Below are positions 51,813 to 61,301 of a stretch of DNA of 64,000 nt, in pieces; the stretch's first letter is position 1; the number at the start of each line of letters is the position of its first letter. Source of the DNA: Acidobacteriota bacterium (GTDB lineage: Bacteria; Acidobacteriota; Terriglobia; Terriglobales; Acidobacteriaceae); contig JAJXZL010000048.1 of the NCBI GenBank assembly GCA_021780075.1, positions 1 to 64,000 of the forward strand, in the 5' to 3' direction. A model generated the notes under the pieces. That model saw nothing but the letters and a program-made list of their open reading frames with translations, was not told the DNA's origin and made no database searches. Both the position numbers and the translations under genes were made by a program.

Positions 51813-52511
51813 TCAGCCTGTCGTCTTTGCGTCTTTCTCTTTTTGCGCGGCCACGCTCTTGTGATGGCGCACATCCGCGCCCTGTATCCAGAAGACCACA
51901 TCTTCGGCAATATTCGTGGCATGATCGGCCACACGTTCGAGCGAGCGGCAAATCATCAGCGCGTTAAATGCTAGCGGAGCAAGATGGCTCTGCTCTTCCA
52001 TCACCTTGGTCAGCGCCTTGTAGGCTGCGCGATTCATCGCATCCACGGCGTCATCCATGGTCAGCACGGAACGGGCTGCTTCCGCATCGCCTTCAATAAA
52101 CGATTGCAGGCTTTTGCGCACCATCGCTGCGGCCAGCGTGGCCATGCGTGGAATATCGACGGGCAGATCAGCCACGGCCATCTGCTCCATGTTGCGCACG
52201 CGGTCGCTTATGCTTTTGGCCGCGTCGCCCACACGCTCCAGGTCCGCGTTGATCTTGATGACGCTGAGGATGAAGCGCAGATCGCTGGCCATGGGCTGCT
52301 CCATCGCCAGCAGGTCCAGCGCTGCCTGGTCAATGTCGCGCTCCATGCGGTTGATGGCATTCTCGCTGCGCGTGACCAGATCGCAGATCGAAAGATCGCG
52401 CACGCGATAGGCTTCAATGGCACGCTGAATGGCCTGCTCCGCCAGTCCCGCCATCACCAGCAGGTTTTCCTTCAGCTCGTCGAGACTCTGTTGAAAGCGT
52501 ATGCGCGTCAT
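51813..52511 (-). CDS. phoU: Phosphate signalling protein PhoU
   Basis: 232 aa, two three-helix PhoU bundles. Conserved E/D-rich motifs: [51 protein letters not shown] and [22 protein letters not shown] near the end ([16 protein letters not shown]). It links the Pst transporter to PhoR in phosphate sensing. The ATG overlaps the pstB stop (ATGA). A charged tail ends the protein. Confidence 0.95.
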   Translation of the reverse strand: MTRIRFQQSLDELKENLLVMAGLAEQAIQRAIEAYRVRDLSICDLVTRSENAINRMERDIDQAALDLLAMEQPMASDLRFILSVIKINADLERVGDAAKSISDRVRNMEQMAVADLPVDIPRMATLAAAMVRKSLQSFIEGDAEAARSVLTMDDAVDAMNRAAYKALTKVMEEQSHLAPLAFNALMICRSLERVADHATNIAEDVVFWIQGADVRHHKSVAAQKEKDAKTTG

Positions 52512-53266
52512 CCGAACCTGCCCGTGATGTAATCCTCTGTGCGCTTGTCGCTTGGATTGGTGAAGATCTTGTGCGTTGAGTCGAACTCCACCATGCGCCC
52601 GTTGAGGAAGAAACCCGTCTTCTCTGCCACGCGCGCCGCCTGCTGCATATTGTGCGTCACAATCACGATAGTGTACTGCGACTTGAGCTGAAAAATAAGG
52701 TCCTCAATCTTCGCTGTGGAAATCGGGTCCAGCGCGGATGCCGGTTCGTCCATCAGCAGGACCTCGGGGTCCACAGCCAGTGCGCGCGCAATGCACAGCC
52801 GCTGCTGCTGCCCGCCAGAAAGGCTGGCGCCCGATTTCTTCTTCAGGTCGTCCTTCACTTCATCCCACAGCGCCGAGTTGATAAGCGACCGTTCGACGAT
52901 CTCATCCAGTACGCGCCTGTTGGTATAGCCATTGAGCTTCAGTCCGGAGGCAACATTGTCATAGATTGACATGGTGGGGAATGGATTGGGCCGCTGAAAA
53001 ACCATGCCCACGCGCCGCCGTATTTCCACCGGCTTGGCGTCGTTATAGATATCCAGATCTCCAATGCGCACCGTTCCCGTGACTTTCGCGATGGGGTTGG
53101 TCTCATGCATACGGTTCAGGCAGCGCACAAAGGTGCTCTTGCCGCAGCCAGAAGGGCCGATCAGCGCGGTGGCGTGATTGGCGGGAATGTGCAGATTGAT
53201 GTCCTGCAGCGTGTGGTTCGTGCCATACCACGCGTTCAGGTTGATGACCTCAATACCAACGCCCAC
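52508..53266 (-). CDS. pstB: Phosphate ABC transporter ATP-binding protein PstB
   Basis: 252 aa. Walker [20 protein letters not shown], signature [16 protein letters not shown], Walker [13 protein letters not shown], and the PstB-specific [18 protein letters not shown]. The start is GTG at 53266 next to the pstA stop; AAGGGG lies upstream. It powers phosphate import through PstA/PstC. Confidence 0.97.
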   Translation of the reverse strand: MGVGIEVINLNAWYGTNHTLQDINLHIPANHATALIGPSGCGKSTFVRCLNRMHETNPIAKVTGTVRIGDLDIYNDAKPVEIRRRVGMVFQRPNPFPTMSIYDNVASGLKLNGYTNRRVLDEIVERSLINSALWDEVKDDLKKKSGASLSGGQQQRLCIARALAVDPEVLLMDEPASALDPISTAKIEDLIFQLKSQYTIVIVTHNMQQAARVAEKTGFFLNGRMVEFDSTHKIFTNPSDKRTEDYITGRFG

Positions 53267-54136
53267 TTAGCTTGCCCCTTTCAAAACGCCGCGGCTGGTT
53301 ACATAGCGCACCAGTGAAACCGCCAGCACGATTAACACGATCAACACGAGCGCCCCAGCCCACGCCAGACGGTGCCAATCATCATAGGGCGAGATCGCAT
53401 AAACATAAATCTGCAGCGGCAGCGCGGCGATGGGCTGGTTCAGGCTCGAACTCCAATACTGATTTCCAAGCGCTGTGAAAATGAGCGGAGCTGTTTCGCC
53501 TGCCACTCGCGCAAAGGCCAGCATGCAGCCCGTGATAATGCCAGGTGAAGCTGTCTTCACCGTAATCGACAACACTGAGCGCCAGTTGGGCACTCCCAGT
53601 CCCAGCGCGGCCTCGCGCACCGCGTGCGGCACCATCAGCAGCATCTCTTCCGTAGTCCGGCAAACGGTTGGGATCATCATGATGCCCAGCGCCACGCCGC
53701 CCGAAAACGCCGAAAAGTGCTTCTGCGGAACAACGACCAGCGAATAAATCGCAAGGCCCATGACGATCGACGGAACGCCATTGAGAACGTCCGCCGTGAA
53801 CCGTACTGCATTCGCCAGCTTGGTTCCACGCCCGAACTCGGCCAGATAGATTCCGCCTCCAATGCCGATGGGAACGCCAATCGAACTGGCCACCGCCAGC
53901 AGAATTCCAGATCCCAGAATGGCATTGGCCATGCCTCCGCCTGTCTCTCCCGGTGGCTTGGGAACATGGGTAAAGAATGCCAGATTCAGCGAGCTGGCTC
54001 CCTTGAAGACGAGATAGCCGAAGATGGCCACCAGCGGCGCCACCACAAGAACGGTGGCCAGAATCGCCATCGCCGTGACCGCGCCATCGGTCAGCGCCCG
54101 CATCCGGGATCGAAATTTGTACGTCTCCAATTTCAC
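53267..54136 (-). CDS. pstA: Phosphate ABC transporter permease PstA
   Basis: 289 aa from a GTG at 54136 (AAGG 8 bp upstream); the frame runs on to 54208 inside pstC but is unlikely to be used. Six membrane helices and the EAA-type loop MVPHAVREAALGLGVPNWRSVLSITVKTASPGIITG. Typical PstA features: NGVPSIVMGLAIY and PQKHFSAFSGGVALGIMMIP. It starts 11 bp after the pstC stop. Confidence 0.95.
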   Translation of the reverse strand: MKLETYKFRSRMRALTDGAVTAMAILATVLVVAPLVAIFGYLVFKGASSLNLAFFTHVPKPPGETGGGMANAILGSGILLAVASSIGVPIGIGGGIYLAEFGRGTKLANAVRFTADVLNGVPSIVMGLAIYSLVVVPQKHFSAFSGGVALGIMMIPTVCRTTEEMLLMVPHAVREAALGLGVPNWRSVLSITVKTASPGIITGCMLAFARVAGETAPLIFTALGNQYWSSSLNQPIAALPLQIYVYAISPYDDWHRLAWAGALVLIVLIVLAVSLVRYVTSRGVLKGAS

Positions 54137-54146
54137 ACGCGTATCC

Positions 54147-55238
54147 TTAGCGCGCCTGCGACGGCGCTCCCCGCGTAACCGCCCACACCAGCAGCCGGGC
54201 CAGCGCATTTACGATGATCGTCACCACAAACAGAGCCAGGGCAATCTCAATCAGCGCACTCACATGCACGTCGTCCACCGCTTCAGTAAATTCATTGGCA
54301 ATCACGGCGGCCATCGAGCTTCCATTGGAAAGCAGCGAGCGGTGAATCTCAGGAGTGTTACCGATGACCATGGTCACGGCCATCGTCTCTCCCAGCGCGC
54401 GCCCCAGCCCCAGCATGATTCCGCCCACAATGCCAATGCGCGCATTGCGCAGCACGCCCATGCGGATCATCTCCCAGCGTGTCGCGCCCAGCGCCAGCAC
54501 CGCCTCGCGCTGCGACTGGGGCACTGCCGTCATCACCTCCCGCGTAAGCGATGAGATGATGGGCAAAATCATGATGGCCAGAATCACGCCGGCGGTTAGA
54601 AAACCCAGACCCGTCGGGTTGTCGTCACTGAACAATCCCGTCCAGCCCAGCACTTTGATCAGCAGCGGATTCACATGCCCGCGCATCAGCGGCACCAGCA
54701 CAAAGACTGCCCAGAGTCCGAAGATCACGCTGGGAATGGCTGCCAGCAACTCGGTCAGGAACGCCAATGGGCCGCGCAATGCCCGCGGGCACATTTCAGT
54801 GAGAAAAATGGCCAGACCAACGGCCAGCGGCACCGCCATCAGCAGCGCCAAAAAGGAAGAAAGGAGCGTACCGAAGACGAACGGGATGGCGCTGAAGTGT
54901 CCGTTCACCGGATCCCAGAAAATAAACTGGTGCGTATCAGGGTCAGTGAACGCCCGGTAGAAGAAGCTCAGGCCAAACTTGCTCCACGCCAGTTCCGAAC
55001 TCACAACCAGCCGCCAGGCAATCAACGCAACAATGCCAAAGATGCTCAGCGCGCACAACACCATGAGCCAGTAGAACCCGCGATCCACAACAGCCGAGTT
55101 GCCGCGCGAAAGCAGAAACTTCCGGACCGCCGAAATCTCCGACGCATCTGGCCCGGCCGGTGGATGGCCCCCGTGAATCGCCGATTTCTGCTCAAGCTGA
55201 GGTTGGGAGATGTGGATCTCTGGCACGTGAACGGTCAC
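54147..55238 (-). CDS. pstC: Phosphate ABC transporter permease PstC
   Basis: 363 aa with an N-terminal extension of about 45 residues before the first helix. The PstC core has GTLLSSFLALLMAVPLAVGLAIFLTE, AIPSVIFGLWAVFVL and the EAA loop TAVPQSQREAVLALGATRWEMI followed by GLGRALGETMAVTMVIGN. The start is GTG at 55238 without a Shine-Dalgarno. It is the first gene of pstC-pstA-pstB-phoU; the binding protein gene pstS is not upstream of it. Confidence 0.95.
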   Translation of the reverse strand: MTVHVPEIHISQPQLEQKSAIHGGHPPAGPDASEISAVRKFLLSRGNSAVVDRGFYWLMVLCALSIFGIVALIAWRLVVSSELAWSKFGLSFFYRAFTDPDTHQFIFWDPVNGHFSAIPFVFGTLLSSFLALLMAVPLAVGLAIFLTEMCPRALRGPLAFLTELLAAIPSVIFGLWAVFVLVPLMRGHVNPLLIKVLGWTGLFSDDNPTGLGFLTAGVILAIMILPIISSLTREVMTAVPQSQREAVLALGATRWEMIRMGVLRNARIGIVGGIMLGLGRALGETMAVTMVIGNTPEIHRSLLSNGSSMAAVIANEFTEAVDDVHVSALIEIALALFVVTIIVNALARLLVWAVTRGAPSQAR

Positions 55239-55524
55239 CTATAACAGGCTACCTGGAAAAGATGAATAGAAGGTTACAACACCGCAAAATCAAGCGAATA
55301 CGGCGCAAAAATCGCGTGAATTAGCTCTCTGCTCCAGACATTGGGGCCTGGGCAAGCTCGCTTCCCCTGATTGCCCCGTCAATCCCTTCGCGGCAGTCCG
55401 GCAAGGGCGGACGCATTCCACGATACCAGGAGGGTTGCATCTCAAAATAGAATTGAAATAATTCCCCCATTGGTTTCATCTTTTCCGTTAAGCTGGAAAA
55501 CTGGAAAACAACAGGTCCTCTCTC
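55239..55524. promoter_or_regulatory. Divergent region between pstC and the GH78 gene
   Basis: 286 bp with no supported gene. On the GH78 side TTTTCC-N8-GGAAAA (55481-55500) is followed by a second CTGGAAAA (55501-55508), an operator-like arrangement 17-44 bp upstream of the ATG. On the pst side a Pho-box was not convincingly found. Confidence 0.45.
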
Positions 55525-57915
55525 ATGCGCAAAAATTTCGCGGTCTTTGCCCTCGTCCTCGCATCCCTGCAGTTGTACGGCCAAAGCTCCCTGCAACCTG
55601 ACCCGGCCCATCGCGAATGGAAGGCCTCCTGGATCACCCATCCAACAGCGCCCCTGCGCGAGCCGTTGGTCCTGCACTTCCGCCGCACGCTCCATCTGCC
55701 CGCGGTTCCGGCCACGTATCCGGTACGCGTAAGCGCCGATAATCGCTTCGTTCTCTATGTCAACGGCCACCGTGTGGGCGATGGACCAGCCCGCGGCGAC
55801 TTGGCCCACTGGCGCTATGAGCGCTTCGACCTCGCGCCACTGATGAAAGTCGGCGACAACCTCATTACGGCCACGGTCTGGAACTTCGGCATTTACGCAC
55901 CGGTCGCCCAGATGAGCGACCGCACTGCCTTCCTCCTGGAGAGCGAAGCCGCCGGGGACGCGTCCATCAGCACCCCGAAAGGCTGGCTCGTCGAAGTCGA
56001 GCCCGGCCAGCATGCCCTCGATCGCAGCACTGTCAAGCTCCAAACCTACATGGCATCGGGGCCCGGCGAGGAAATCAACGCCGCACTTTACGACTGGAAC
56101 TGGAACGCGCCGTCCGATCCCGGCTCATCCTGGCTTCCTGCCGCTTCGCCAATGCGCGACAGCATCTATTCGGGCACGAATCACGCCCACTCCGCCGACA
56201 CGACCGGCGACAACTTCTGGGGCCTCGTGCCCGACACGCTTCCGCACATGGAATATGCCCCCACTAGCGCCGGCGTCATTGTCCGCACTGATCTTGCCGC
56301 GTTGAAAGCCTTCCCTGCCGCTGCAGTCACCATCCCCGCTGGCAGTCATGTTCACCTGCTGCTGGACCGTAAGACACTCACCACCGCTTATCCGCAGTTG
56401 TCTGTCTCCGGCGGCAAGGGCGCATACATTCGTCTTACGTACTCTGAAGCCCTGTATGACAAACAGAATCAGAAAGGCGACCGCGATGAGGTCGGCAACC
56501 GCGTCGCCCTCGGTCTGCAAGACAGCTTCCTGCCGGACGGCGGCGCGCATCGCACCTTCGAGTCGCTCTGGTGGCGCACATGGCGCTACCTCGACCTGGA
56601 CATCCAAACTGCGGACGCCCCCCTCACGCTGGAGTCGCTTCAAGCCCGCTTCACGGCCTACCCCTTCCATGAGCGCGCCACCTTCCAGTCCGGCAACCCG
56701 GAGCTGGACAAGATCTGGGAAATCAGTTGGCGCACCGCACGCCTCGACGCGCACGAAACCTACATGGACACGCCCTACTATGAGCAACTCCAGTATGTCG
56801 GCGACACGCGCATTCAGGCTCTCATCTCCTACGCCGTGGCTGGCGACGACAGGCTCGCCCGTCAGGCGCTTGAGGCATTTAACGATTCGCGCTCACCGGA
56901 CGGCCTCACCCGCAGCCGCTATCCCGGTTCCCTGCCGCAGACCATCCCGCCCTTTTCGCTGCTCTACGTCGGCATGTTGCATGACTATTGGCTCTACCGG
57001 CCCGATCCCACCCCGGTGCGCGCCTCGCTGGAAGGCACGCGCGGCATCCTGGACTGGTTTGCCGCGCATGAGCGCCCCGACGGTCTGCTGGAAAAGCTGC
57101 CCTGGTGGAGCTTTATCGACTGGGTGCCGTCAGGCGAAATCCCCACATATGACACGCACGACGAGTCCTGCGTGACCACGCTCCAGTATCTCGGCGCACT
57201 AGACGCAGCCTCTGACATGGAGAAGGCCCTCGGCGACCCGCAACTCGCCAGCCGCTACCAGTCCCGCGCGGCGCATGTCCGCTCAGGCATCTACGCCAAG
57301 TGTTGGAGCGAGGAGCGAGAACTGATTGCCGACAATTCCGACCGCAAGATCTTCAGCCAGCAGGCCAACATCATGGCCGTCCTCTACGACGTGGTGCCCA
57401 AAAACAGCCAGCAGGCTGTGCTCCGCAAGATGATGGCCATTGAGCCGGGAACCACGCCCGATGGCATCATGAGCGCCTCCTATTACTTCCGCTTCTACCT
57501 GGCCCGCGCGCTCGATCACGCCGGCATGGCCGACGACTACCTGCAATCTCTCGATCCATGGCGCAAGCTTCTGCCCCTGCACTTCAGCACGTGGCCTGAG
57601 ATCCCTGGCGACACCCGCTCTGACTCGCACGCATGGTCGGCGCACCCCATCTATGACATGCTGACGCTGGTAGCGGGCATTGAGCCTGCCAGCCCTGGCT
57701 TTGCCACCGTGCGCATTGAGCCGCATCTGGGCTCTCTGCGTTCACTCACAGCCACGTTTCCGCATCCCGATGGCGCAATCAGCGTAGACTATCACCGTTC
57801 AACAACGGGGCTGGACGCGACCATCACGCTGCCCGGAAAGCTCGCGGGCAACTTCAACTTCCATGGCAAGTCCTGGCCGCTCAAACCCGGCGAAAACCAC
57901 ATCCAAGCCGAGTGA
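55525..57915 (+). CDS. Secreted alpha-L-rhamnosidase-like enzyme, glycoside hydrolase family 78
   Basis: 796 aa with a signal peptide (residues 1-20, ending LYGQS). The N-terminal beta-sandwich domains (WKASWITHP, LHFRRTLHLP, VRVSADNRFVLYVNGHRVGDG) are typical of GH78. The (alpha/alpha)6 catalytic domain has ETYMDTPYYEQLQYVGDTR (E420, D427) and ESLWWRTWRYLDLDI upstream. The C-terminal beta domain ends at GENHIQAE. It should release terminal alpha-L-rhamnose from plant or bacterial glycans. A LacI regulator gene follows. Confidence 0.9.
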   Translation: MRKNFAVFALVLASLQLYGQSSLQPDPAHREWKASWITHPTAPLREPLVLHFRRTLHLPAVPATYPVRVSADNRFVLYVNGHRVGDGPARGDLAHWRYERFDLAPLMKVGDNLITATVWNFGIYAPVAQMSDRTAFLLESEAAGDASISTPKGWLVEVEPGQHALDRSTVKLQTYMASGPGEEINAALYDWNWNAPSDPGSSWLPAASPMRDSIYSGTNHAHSADTTGDNFWGLVPDTLPHMEYAPTSAGVIVRTDLAALKAFPAAAVTIPAGSHVHLLLDRKTLTTAYPQLSVSGGKGAYIRLTYSEALYDKQNQKGDRDEVGNRVALGLQDSFLPDGGAHRTFESLWWRTWRYLDLDIQTADAPLTLESLQARFTAYPFHERATFQSGNPELDKIWEISWRTARLDAHETYMDTPYYEQLQYVGDTRIQALISYAVAGDDRLARQALEAFNDSRSPDGLTRSRYPGSLPQTIPPFSLLYVGMLHDYWLYRPDPTPVRASLEGTRGILDWFAAHERPDGLLEKLPWWSFIDWVPSGEIPTYDTHDESCVTTLQYLGALDAASDMEKALGDPQLASRYQSRAAHVRSGIYAKCWSEERELIADNSDRKIFSQQANIMAVLYDVVPKNSQQAVLRKMMAIEPGTTPDGIMSASYYFRFYLARALDHAGMADDYLQSLDPWRKLLPLHFSTWPEIPGDTRSDSHAWSAHPIYDMLTLVAGIEPASPGFATVRIEPHLGSLRSLTATFPHPDGAISVDYHRSTTGLDATITLPGKLAGNFNFHGKSWPLKPGENHIQAE

Positions 57916-57962
57916 CCGGATAGCATGAAACTCCGGCTTCGCCAAATCGATGTACTCACTGG

Positions 57963-57998
57963 GTAACACCGTTTCCTGAAGTAGCGAAAACGTGTTAC
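57963..57998. promoter_or_regulatory. Putative LacI-type operators before the lacI-like gene
   Basis: GTAACACCGTTT (57963-57974) and AAAACGTGTTAC (57987-57998) are nearly inverted copies separated by 12 bp. Each has an internal CG step, as LacI-family operators do. They lie 9-45 bp upstream of the regulator's ATG, pointing to autoregulation. Confidence 0.5.
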
Positions 57999-58007
57999 AA
58001 CTCCAGC

Positions 58008-59087
58008 ATGACAAAGGGTAAGGGACCAACTCCCTCAGGACACGTCAACCTGAGAAGGCTCGCCGAGCATCTGGAGCTCTCGCAAACGACCGTTTCACTG
58101 GTTCTGAATAACTCCCCATCGGCCCGTTCCATCCCGCAGGAAACGCGCGACCGGGTTATTGATGCGGCGCAGCGCCTGCATTACCGGCCTAACTACTTTG
58201 CCCGCTCGCTCCGGCAAAGCCGCTCCATGAGCGTGGGCGTACTTGCGCCTGACTTGAGCGAGGGCTACTTTACCCGCGTGATGAGCGGTGTTGTGCAGGA
58301 GCTGACCAGCGCACATTACTTCTACTTCACCGCCTGCCATGACTGGAAGCGGGAGCTGATCGAGCAGTATCCACGCATGCTTGTGGAGCGCGCGGTTGAC
58401 GGCTTCCTGCTCCTCAACACTCCTGCGGACCACATCGCCGTGCCGGTACCTGTGGTGGCGATTTCTGCCCACAGCGCGGTTGAAAATGTAACCAACATCG
58501 TCCTCGACCACCACAGCGCCGTAGAGCAGGCGCTCAAGCTTCTGTATGATCTTGGCCACCGCCGCATCGCATTCATGCGCGGGCCGCGCGCCATTCCCGA
58601 CTCCGAGTACCGCTGGGCAAGCATTCAGGAGGTGGCCGGGCAGATGGGCCTGCGCATTGACCCCTCCCATGTGATTCGCATCGATACAACAGGCTGGTCG
58701 ATGAAAACCGGATATCACCCCATGGCTCCTGAAATCGGCTACAAGCCCATGCAGGCGCTGCTTGAGAAAGCGCGCGATTTCACCGCCATCTTCTGCTTCA
58801 ACGACATTGCCGCCATCGGCGCAATACGCGCACTCAAGGATGCCGGGCTCTCCGTGCCGCACGACGTGTCCGTGGTGGGATTCGACGATATTCTGTCGGC
58901 AGCCTACTTCACGCCTTCGCTTACCACCGTGCGCCAGCCACTCACGGAGATGGGCCGGCGCGGCGCGCAGGTGCTGCTCGATCGCATCGCCGACCGCGAC
59001 AAGGAGTACCCGGTGCAGATCGTCATGGCGCCTGAGCTTGTTGTCCGGGAGTCCACCGGCCCCGCGTCTTCTGCTAAAAAGGCGTGA
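58008..59087 (+). CDS. LacI family transcriptional regulator
   Basis: 359 aa. N-terminal helix-turn-helix and hinge: VNLRRLAEHLELSQTTVSLVLNNSPSARSIPQETRDRVIDAAQRLHYRPNYFARSL. Periplasmic-binding-like effector domain with MSVGVLAPDLSEGYF, LGHRRIAFMRGPRA, FTAIFCFNDIAAIGAIRAL and VSVVGFDDILSAAYFTPSLTTVRQP. It probably controls the upstream GH78 gene. The ATG has no Shine-Dalgarno; TACAAC lies 6 bp upstream. Confidence 0.93.
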   Translation: MTKGKGPTPSGHVNLRRLAEHLELSQTTVSLVLNNSPSARSIPQETRDRVIDAAQRLHYRPNYFARSLRQSRSMSVGVLAPDLSEGYFTRVMSGVVQELTSAHYFYFTACHDWKRELIEQYPRMLVERAVDGFLLLNTPADHIAVPVPVVAISAHSAVENVTNIVLDHHSAVEQALKLLYDLGHRRIAFMRGPRAIPDSEYRWASIQEVAGQMGLRIDPSHVIRIDTTGWSMKTGYHPMAPEIGYKPMQALLEKARDFTAIFCFNDIAAIGAIRALKDAGLSVPHDVSVVGFDDILSAAYFTPSLTTVRQPLTEMGRRGAQVLLDRIADRDKEYPVQIVMAPELVVRESTGPASSAKKA

Positions 59088-59096
59088 TGCGCATTT

Positions 59097-59303
59097 TCAT
59101 CCGCAGTAGGACTGAAACCACCGGCTGATGTAAACCTGTGCGTGCGCCTCACCGCAGTAGTGGCGCGCGTGCGGAGTGTCCGCGGCCTCCTTGGTCCACT
59201 TGAACACCGTCAATTGCGCATCGGTGCAATGAATCACGATCCATCGCACCGGGTTATAGCTCTCCTCGCCGCAAATCTCACACCGGTATACCGTATCGAT
59301 CAT
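59097..59303 (-). CDS. Small Cys-rich putative zinc-binding protein
   Basis: 68 aa. C8-x2-C11 (YRCEICGEE), C26, C50 (HYCGEAHAQVY) and C67. The Cys pairs suggest a zinc ribbon, and the WIVIHCTDAQLTVFKW segment looks like a small beta sheet. Function unknown. It is convergent with lacI and lies 53 bp downstream of the homoserine dehydrogenase gene. Confidence 0.6.
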   Translation of the reverse strand: MIDTVYRCEICGEESYNPVRWIVIHCTDAQLTVFKWTKEAADTPHARHYCGEAHAQVYISRWFQSYCG

Positions 59304-59356
59304 GCTCTAACCTCGCCTGTGTCTCTCGTTGCTCTGTTGCGCCAGCAACGCAGCAC

Positions 59357-60655
59357 TTACTCCAGCATCTGCAGATCCAGCGGCTCTTCCAGCAGGCAAT
59401 CCATCTTGGAAATGCTCGCCAGCGCACGCTTGAGCGCCGAAGACTTGCACGGCTCCACCGTCACCACAAAGGGAAGCGCATGCGCGGGATAGCCCGGCTT
59501 TTGCACGATGGCGCGAATATTGATGCGCTCGCGGGCCAGCGCGCCTGTGATTTCCGCCACGATGCCCGGCCGGTCATCGACCAGGAAGCGGATGTAATGC
59601 GGAACCTCAAACTCGGCGCCAATGCGCGCCGGTGCGGAAGGAACGGCCACCCGCCGCGAACCATGCGCCAGCGCCAGCAGATCGCTCACAACCGCAACCG
59701 CCGTCGGATGACCGCCCGCGCCGTGGCCGGAGAAAACAACGTCGCCGCCATAATGCCCCGTCAGAATCACCATGTTCTCCGTGCCCCGCGACCAGGCCAT
59801 CGGCGACTTCTTGTCCACCAGCATCGGTCCCACGGTGGCGGCAACGCTGCCGCCAGACTCCTCTGCGCGGGCAACCTGCCGGATGGTGCAGCCCAGGTCT
59901 CGGGCATAACTAAAGTCAACGGCAGTTACCGCCGTGATGGGCTGCGGAACAATCTCTTCCGGATCAACCACCACGCGCAAGGCAAGGCGCATCAGAATCG
60001 CCAGCTTGGCGCGTGCGTCAAACCCTCCAACATCCTCAGTCGGATCGGCCTCGGCATATCCTTTGGCCTGCGCGGTGGCCAGCACAGTTGCATATTCCGC
60101 GCCCGCTTCCATCTTGCTCAGGATAAAGTTGCAGGTGCCGTTCAAAATGCCTTCCATGCGCTCGATGCGATCGCCGGCCAGCCCCTGCTCGATGCCGGGA
60201 ATCACGGGGATTCCGCCTGCAACAGCGGCGCCATATTTCAGGTGGCCGCCCTTGGCCGCGGCCAACCGCTCCAGTTCCACGCCGTGATACGCAATCAGCT
60301 TCTTGTTGGCCGTCACCACGCTTTTGCCTGCTTCCAGCGCGCGACGCACCCACCCGCCTGCAGGATCAAGTCCCCCGGCAAGTTCCACAATCACGTCCAC
60401 GTCGGAGGCCAGCACGGCATCGGCGTCCTCGCTCCACACCACGTTCGGCGGGGTCCAATCCACGCGCTTGCGCGCCACGTTCCGGTTGAAGATATGCGTC
60501 AGTTCCACGTCCTCAGCCTTTGACTCCACCAGAATGCGAGCCACGGAACTGCCCACCGTGCCGAATCCGAAGAGTGCAATGCGCAGCGGACGGCGGGCGC
60601 TAGCTGCCTGCGCTGAAAGTCCTGTAGACGATGAGGATGCGTTCTCTTGGGGCAC
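59357..60655 (-). CDS. hom: Homoserine dehydrogenase with ACT domain
   Basis: 432 aa from a GTG at 60655 with GAGGA 7 bp upstream; a TTG at 60673 is less likely. The NAD(P) loop is ALFGFGTVGSSVARIL. The catalytic region has TANKKLIAYHG, AAVAGGIPVIPGIEQGLAGD and MEGILNGTCNFILSKM-EAGAEY with DVGGFDARAKLAIL. The C-terminal ACT domain (FLVDDRPGIVAEITGALARERINI) suggests feedback control by threonine. It reduces aspartate semialdehyde to homoserine. Confidence 0.96.
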   Translation of the reverse strand: MPQENASSSSTGLSAQAASARRPLRIALFGFGTVGSSVARILVESKAEDVELTHIFNRNVARKRVDWTPPNVVWSEDADAVLASDVDVIVELAGGLDPAGGWVRRALEAGKSVVTANKKLIAYHGVELERLAAAKGGHLKYGAAVAGGIPVIPGIEQGLAGDRIERMEGILNGTCNFILSKMEAGAEYATVLATAQAKGYAEADPTEDVGGFDARAKLAILMRLALRVVVDPEEIVPQPITAVTAVDFSYARDLGCTIRQVARAEESGGSVAATVGPMLVDKKSPMAWSRGTENMVILTGHYGGDVVFSGHGAGGHPTAVAVVSDLLALAHGSRRVAVPSAPARIGAEFEVPHYIRFLVDDRPGIVAEITGALARERINIRAIVQKPGYPAHALPFVVTVEPCKSSALKRALASISKMDCLLEEPLDLQMLE

Positions 60656-60769
60656 GGGGAATTCCTCTGGCAAAGTACTGGAAACTGCGATAAATCGATG
60701 ATACCTGAGGATGCACCTCAGTTGCCGGTCTGCCGGCGTAATCCGTCATTCGTGTAGCATTAAGCTTGG

Positions 60770-61159
60770 ATGCAGCGCCGACTCTCCATCTTTCTTGTTT
60801 TGTTGTTTGCACTGGGGCCGCTCACGGCAACACTCCAGGCCGGGGATGATCTGCGCCTGCCTCCCTGCTGCCGGCGCAACGGCGCGCACCACTGCGCCAT
60901 GGCAGATGAAATGATGGCCCGGATGGCGCATGCGGCGCCCGACCCGTCGCCCGCCTTCACTGCTCCGTCACATTGCCCCTTCTATCCCGGTTCCGCCAAT
61001 GCGCTCGTCTCGTCGATTCATGCGCTCACTCCCTCCGCGACCCGCATGCCAGATCTGCTGACGCAGGCTCACTCGCCCGCCTCCAGCCGCGCGGCCGCCC
61101 GCATGAGCCAGCTTCTCACCATCGCTGGACGCAGTCCCCCATCTCCATTCTCCTGCTGA
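60770..61159 (+). CDS. Small secreted Cys/His/Met-rich protein
   Basis: 129 aa with a signal peptide (residues 1-24). The mature start RLPPCCRRNGAHHCAM, followed by ADEMMARMAH and later CPFYPG, offers Cys, His and Met ligands that suit copper binding. I recall similar short proteins in other Acidobacteria without an assigned function. It is followed 142 bp later by a TonB-dependent receptor on the same strand, so the two may work together. Confidence 0.65.
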   Translation: MQRRLSIFLVLLFALGPLTATLQAGDDLRLPPCCRRNGAHHCAMADEMMARMAHAAPDPSPAFTAPSHCPFYPGSANALVSSIHALTPSATRMPDLLTQAHSPASSRAAARMSQLLTIAGRSPPSPFSC

Positions 61160-61301
61160 AAAACCTCACACAAGTTCGCTGAGTCTGCTTTACGCGCGCG
61201 CTCGGCCAATTCCCCCTTCCCGGTAGACATGCATCGCGCTGCCTCCGGTTCGCAACGTCTGCTCGCGCTTTGGCGCATCAGTTCAGGAGATCGTTCGATT
61301 C

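Noticed and set aside
55239..55330. Possible Pho box upstream of pstC (TGTAACCTTCTATTCAT on the minus strand)
   Set aside because: The repeats match the PhoB consensus too poorly to call without a motif from this lineage.
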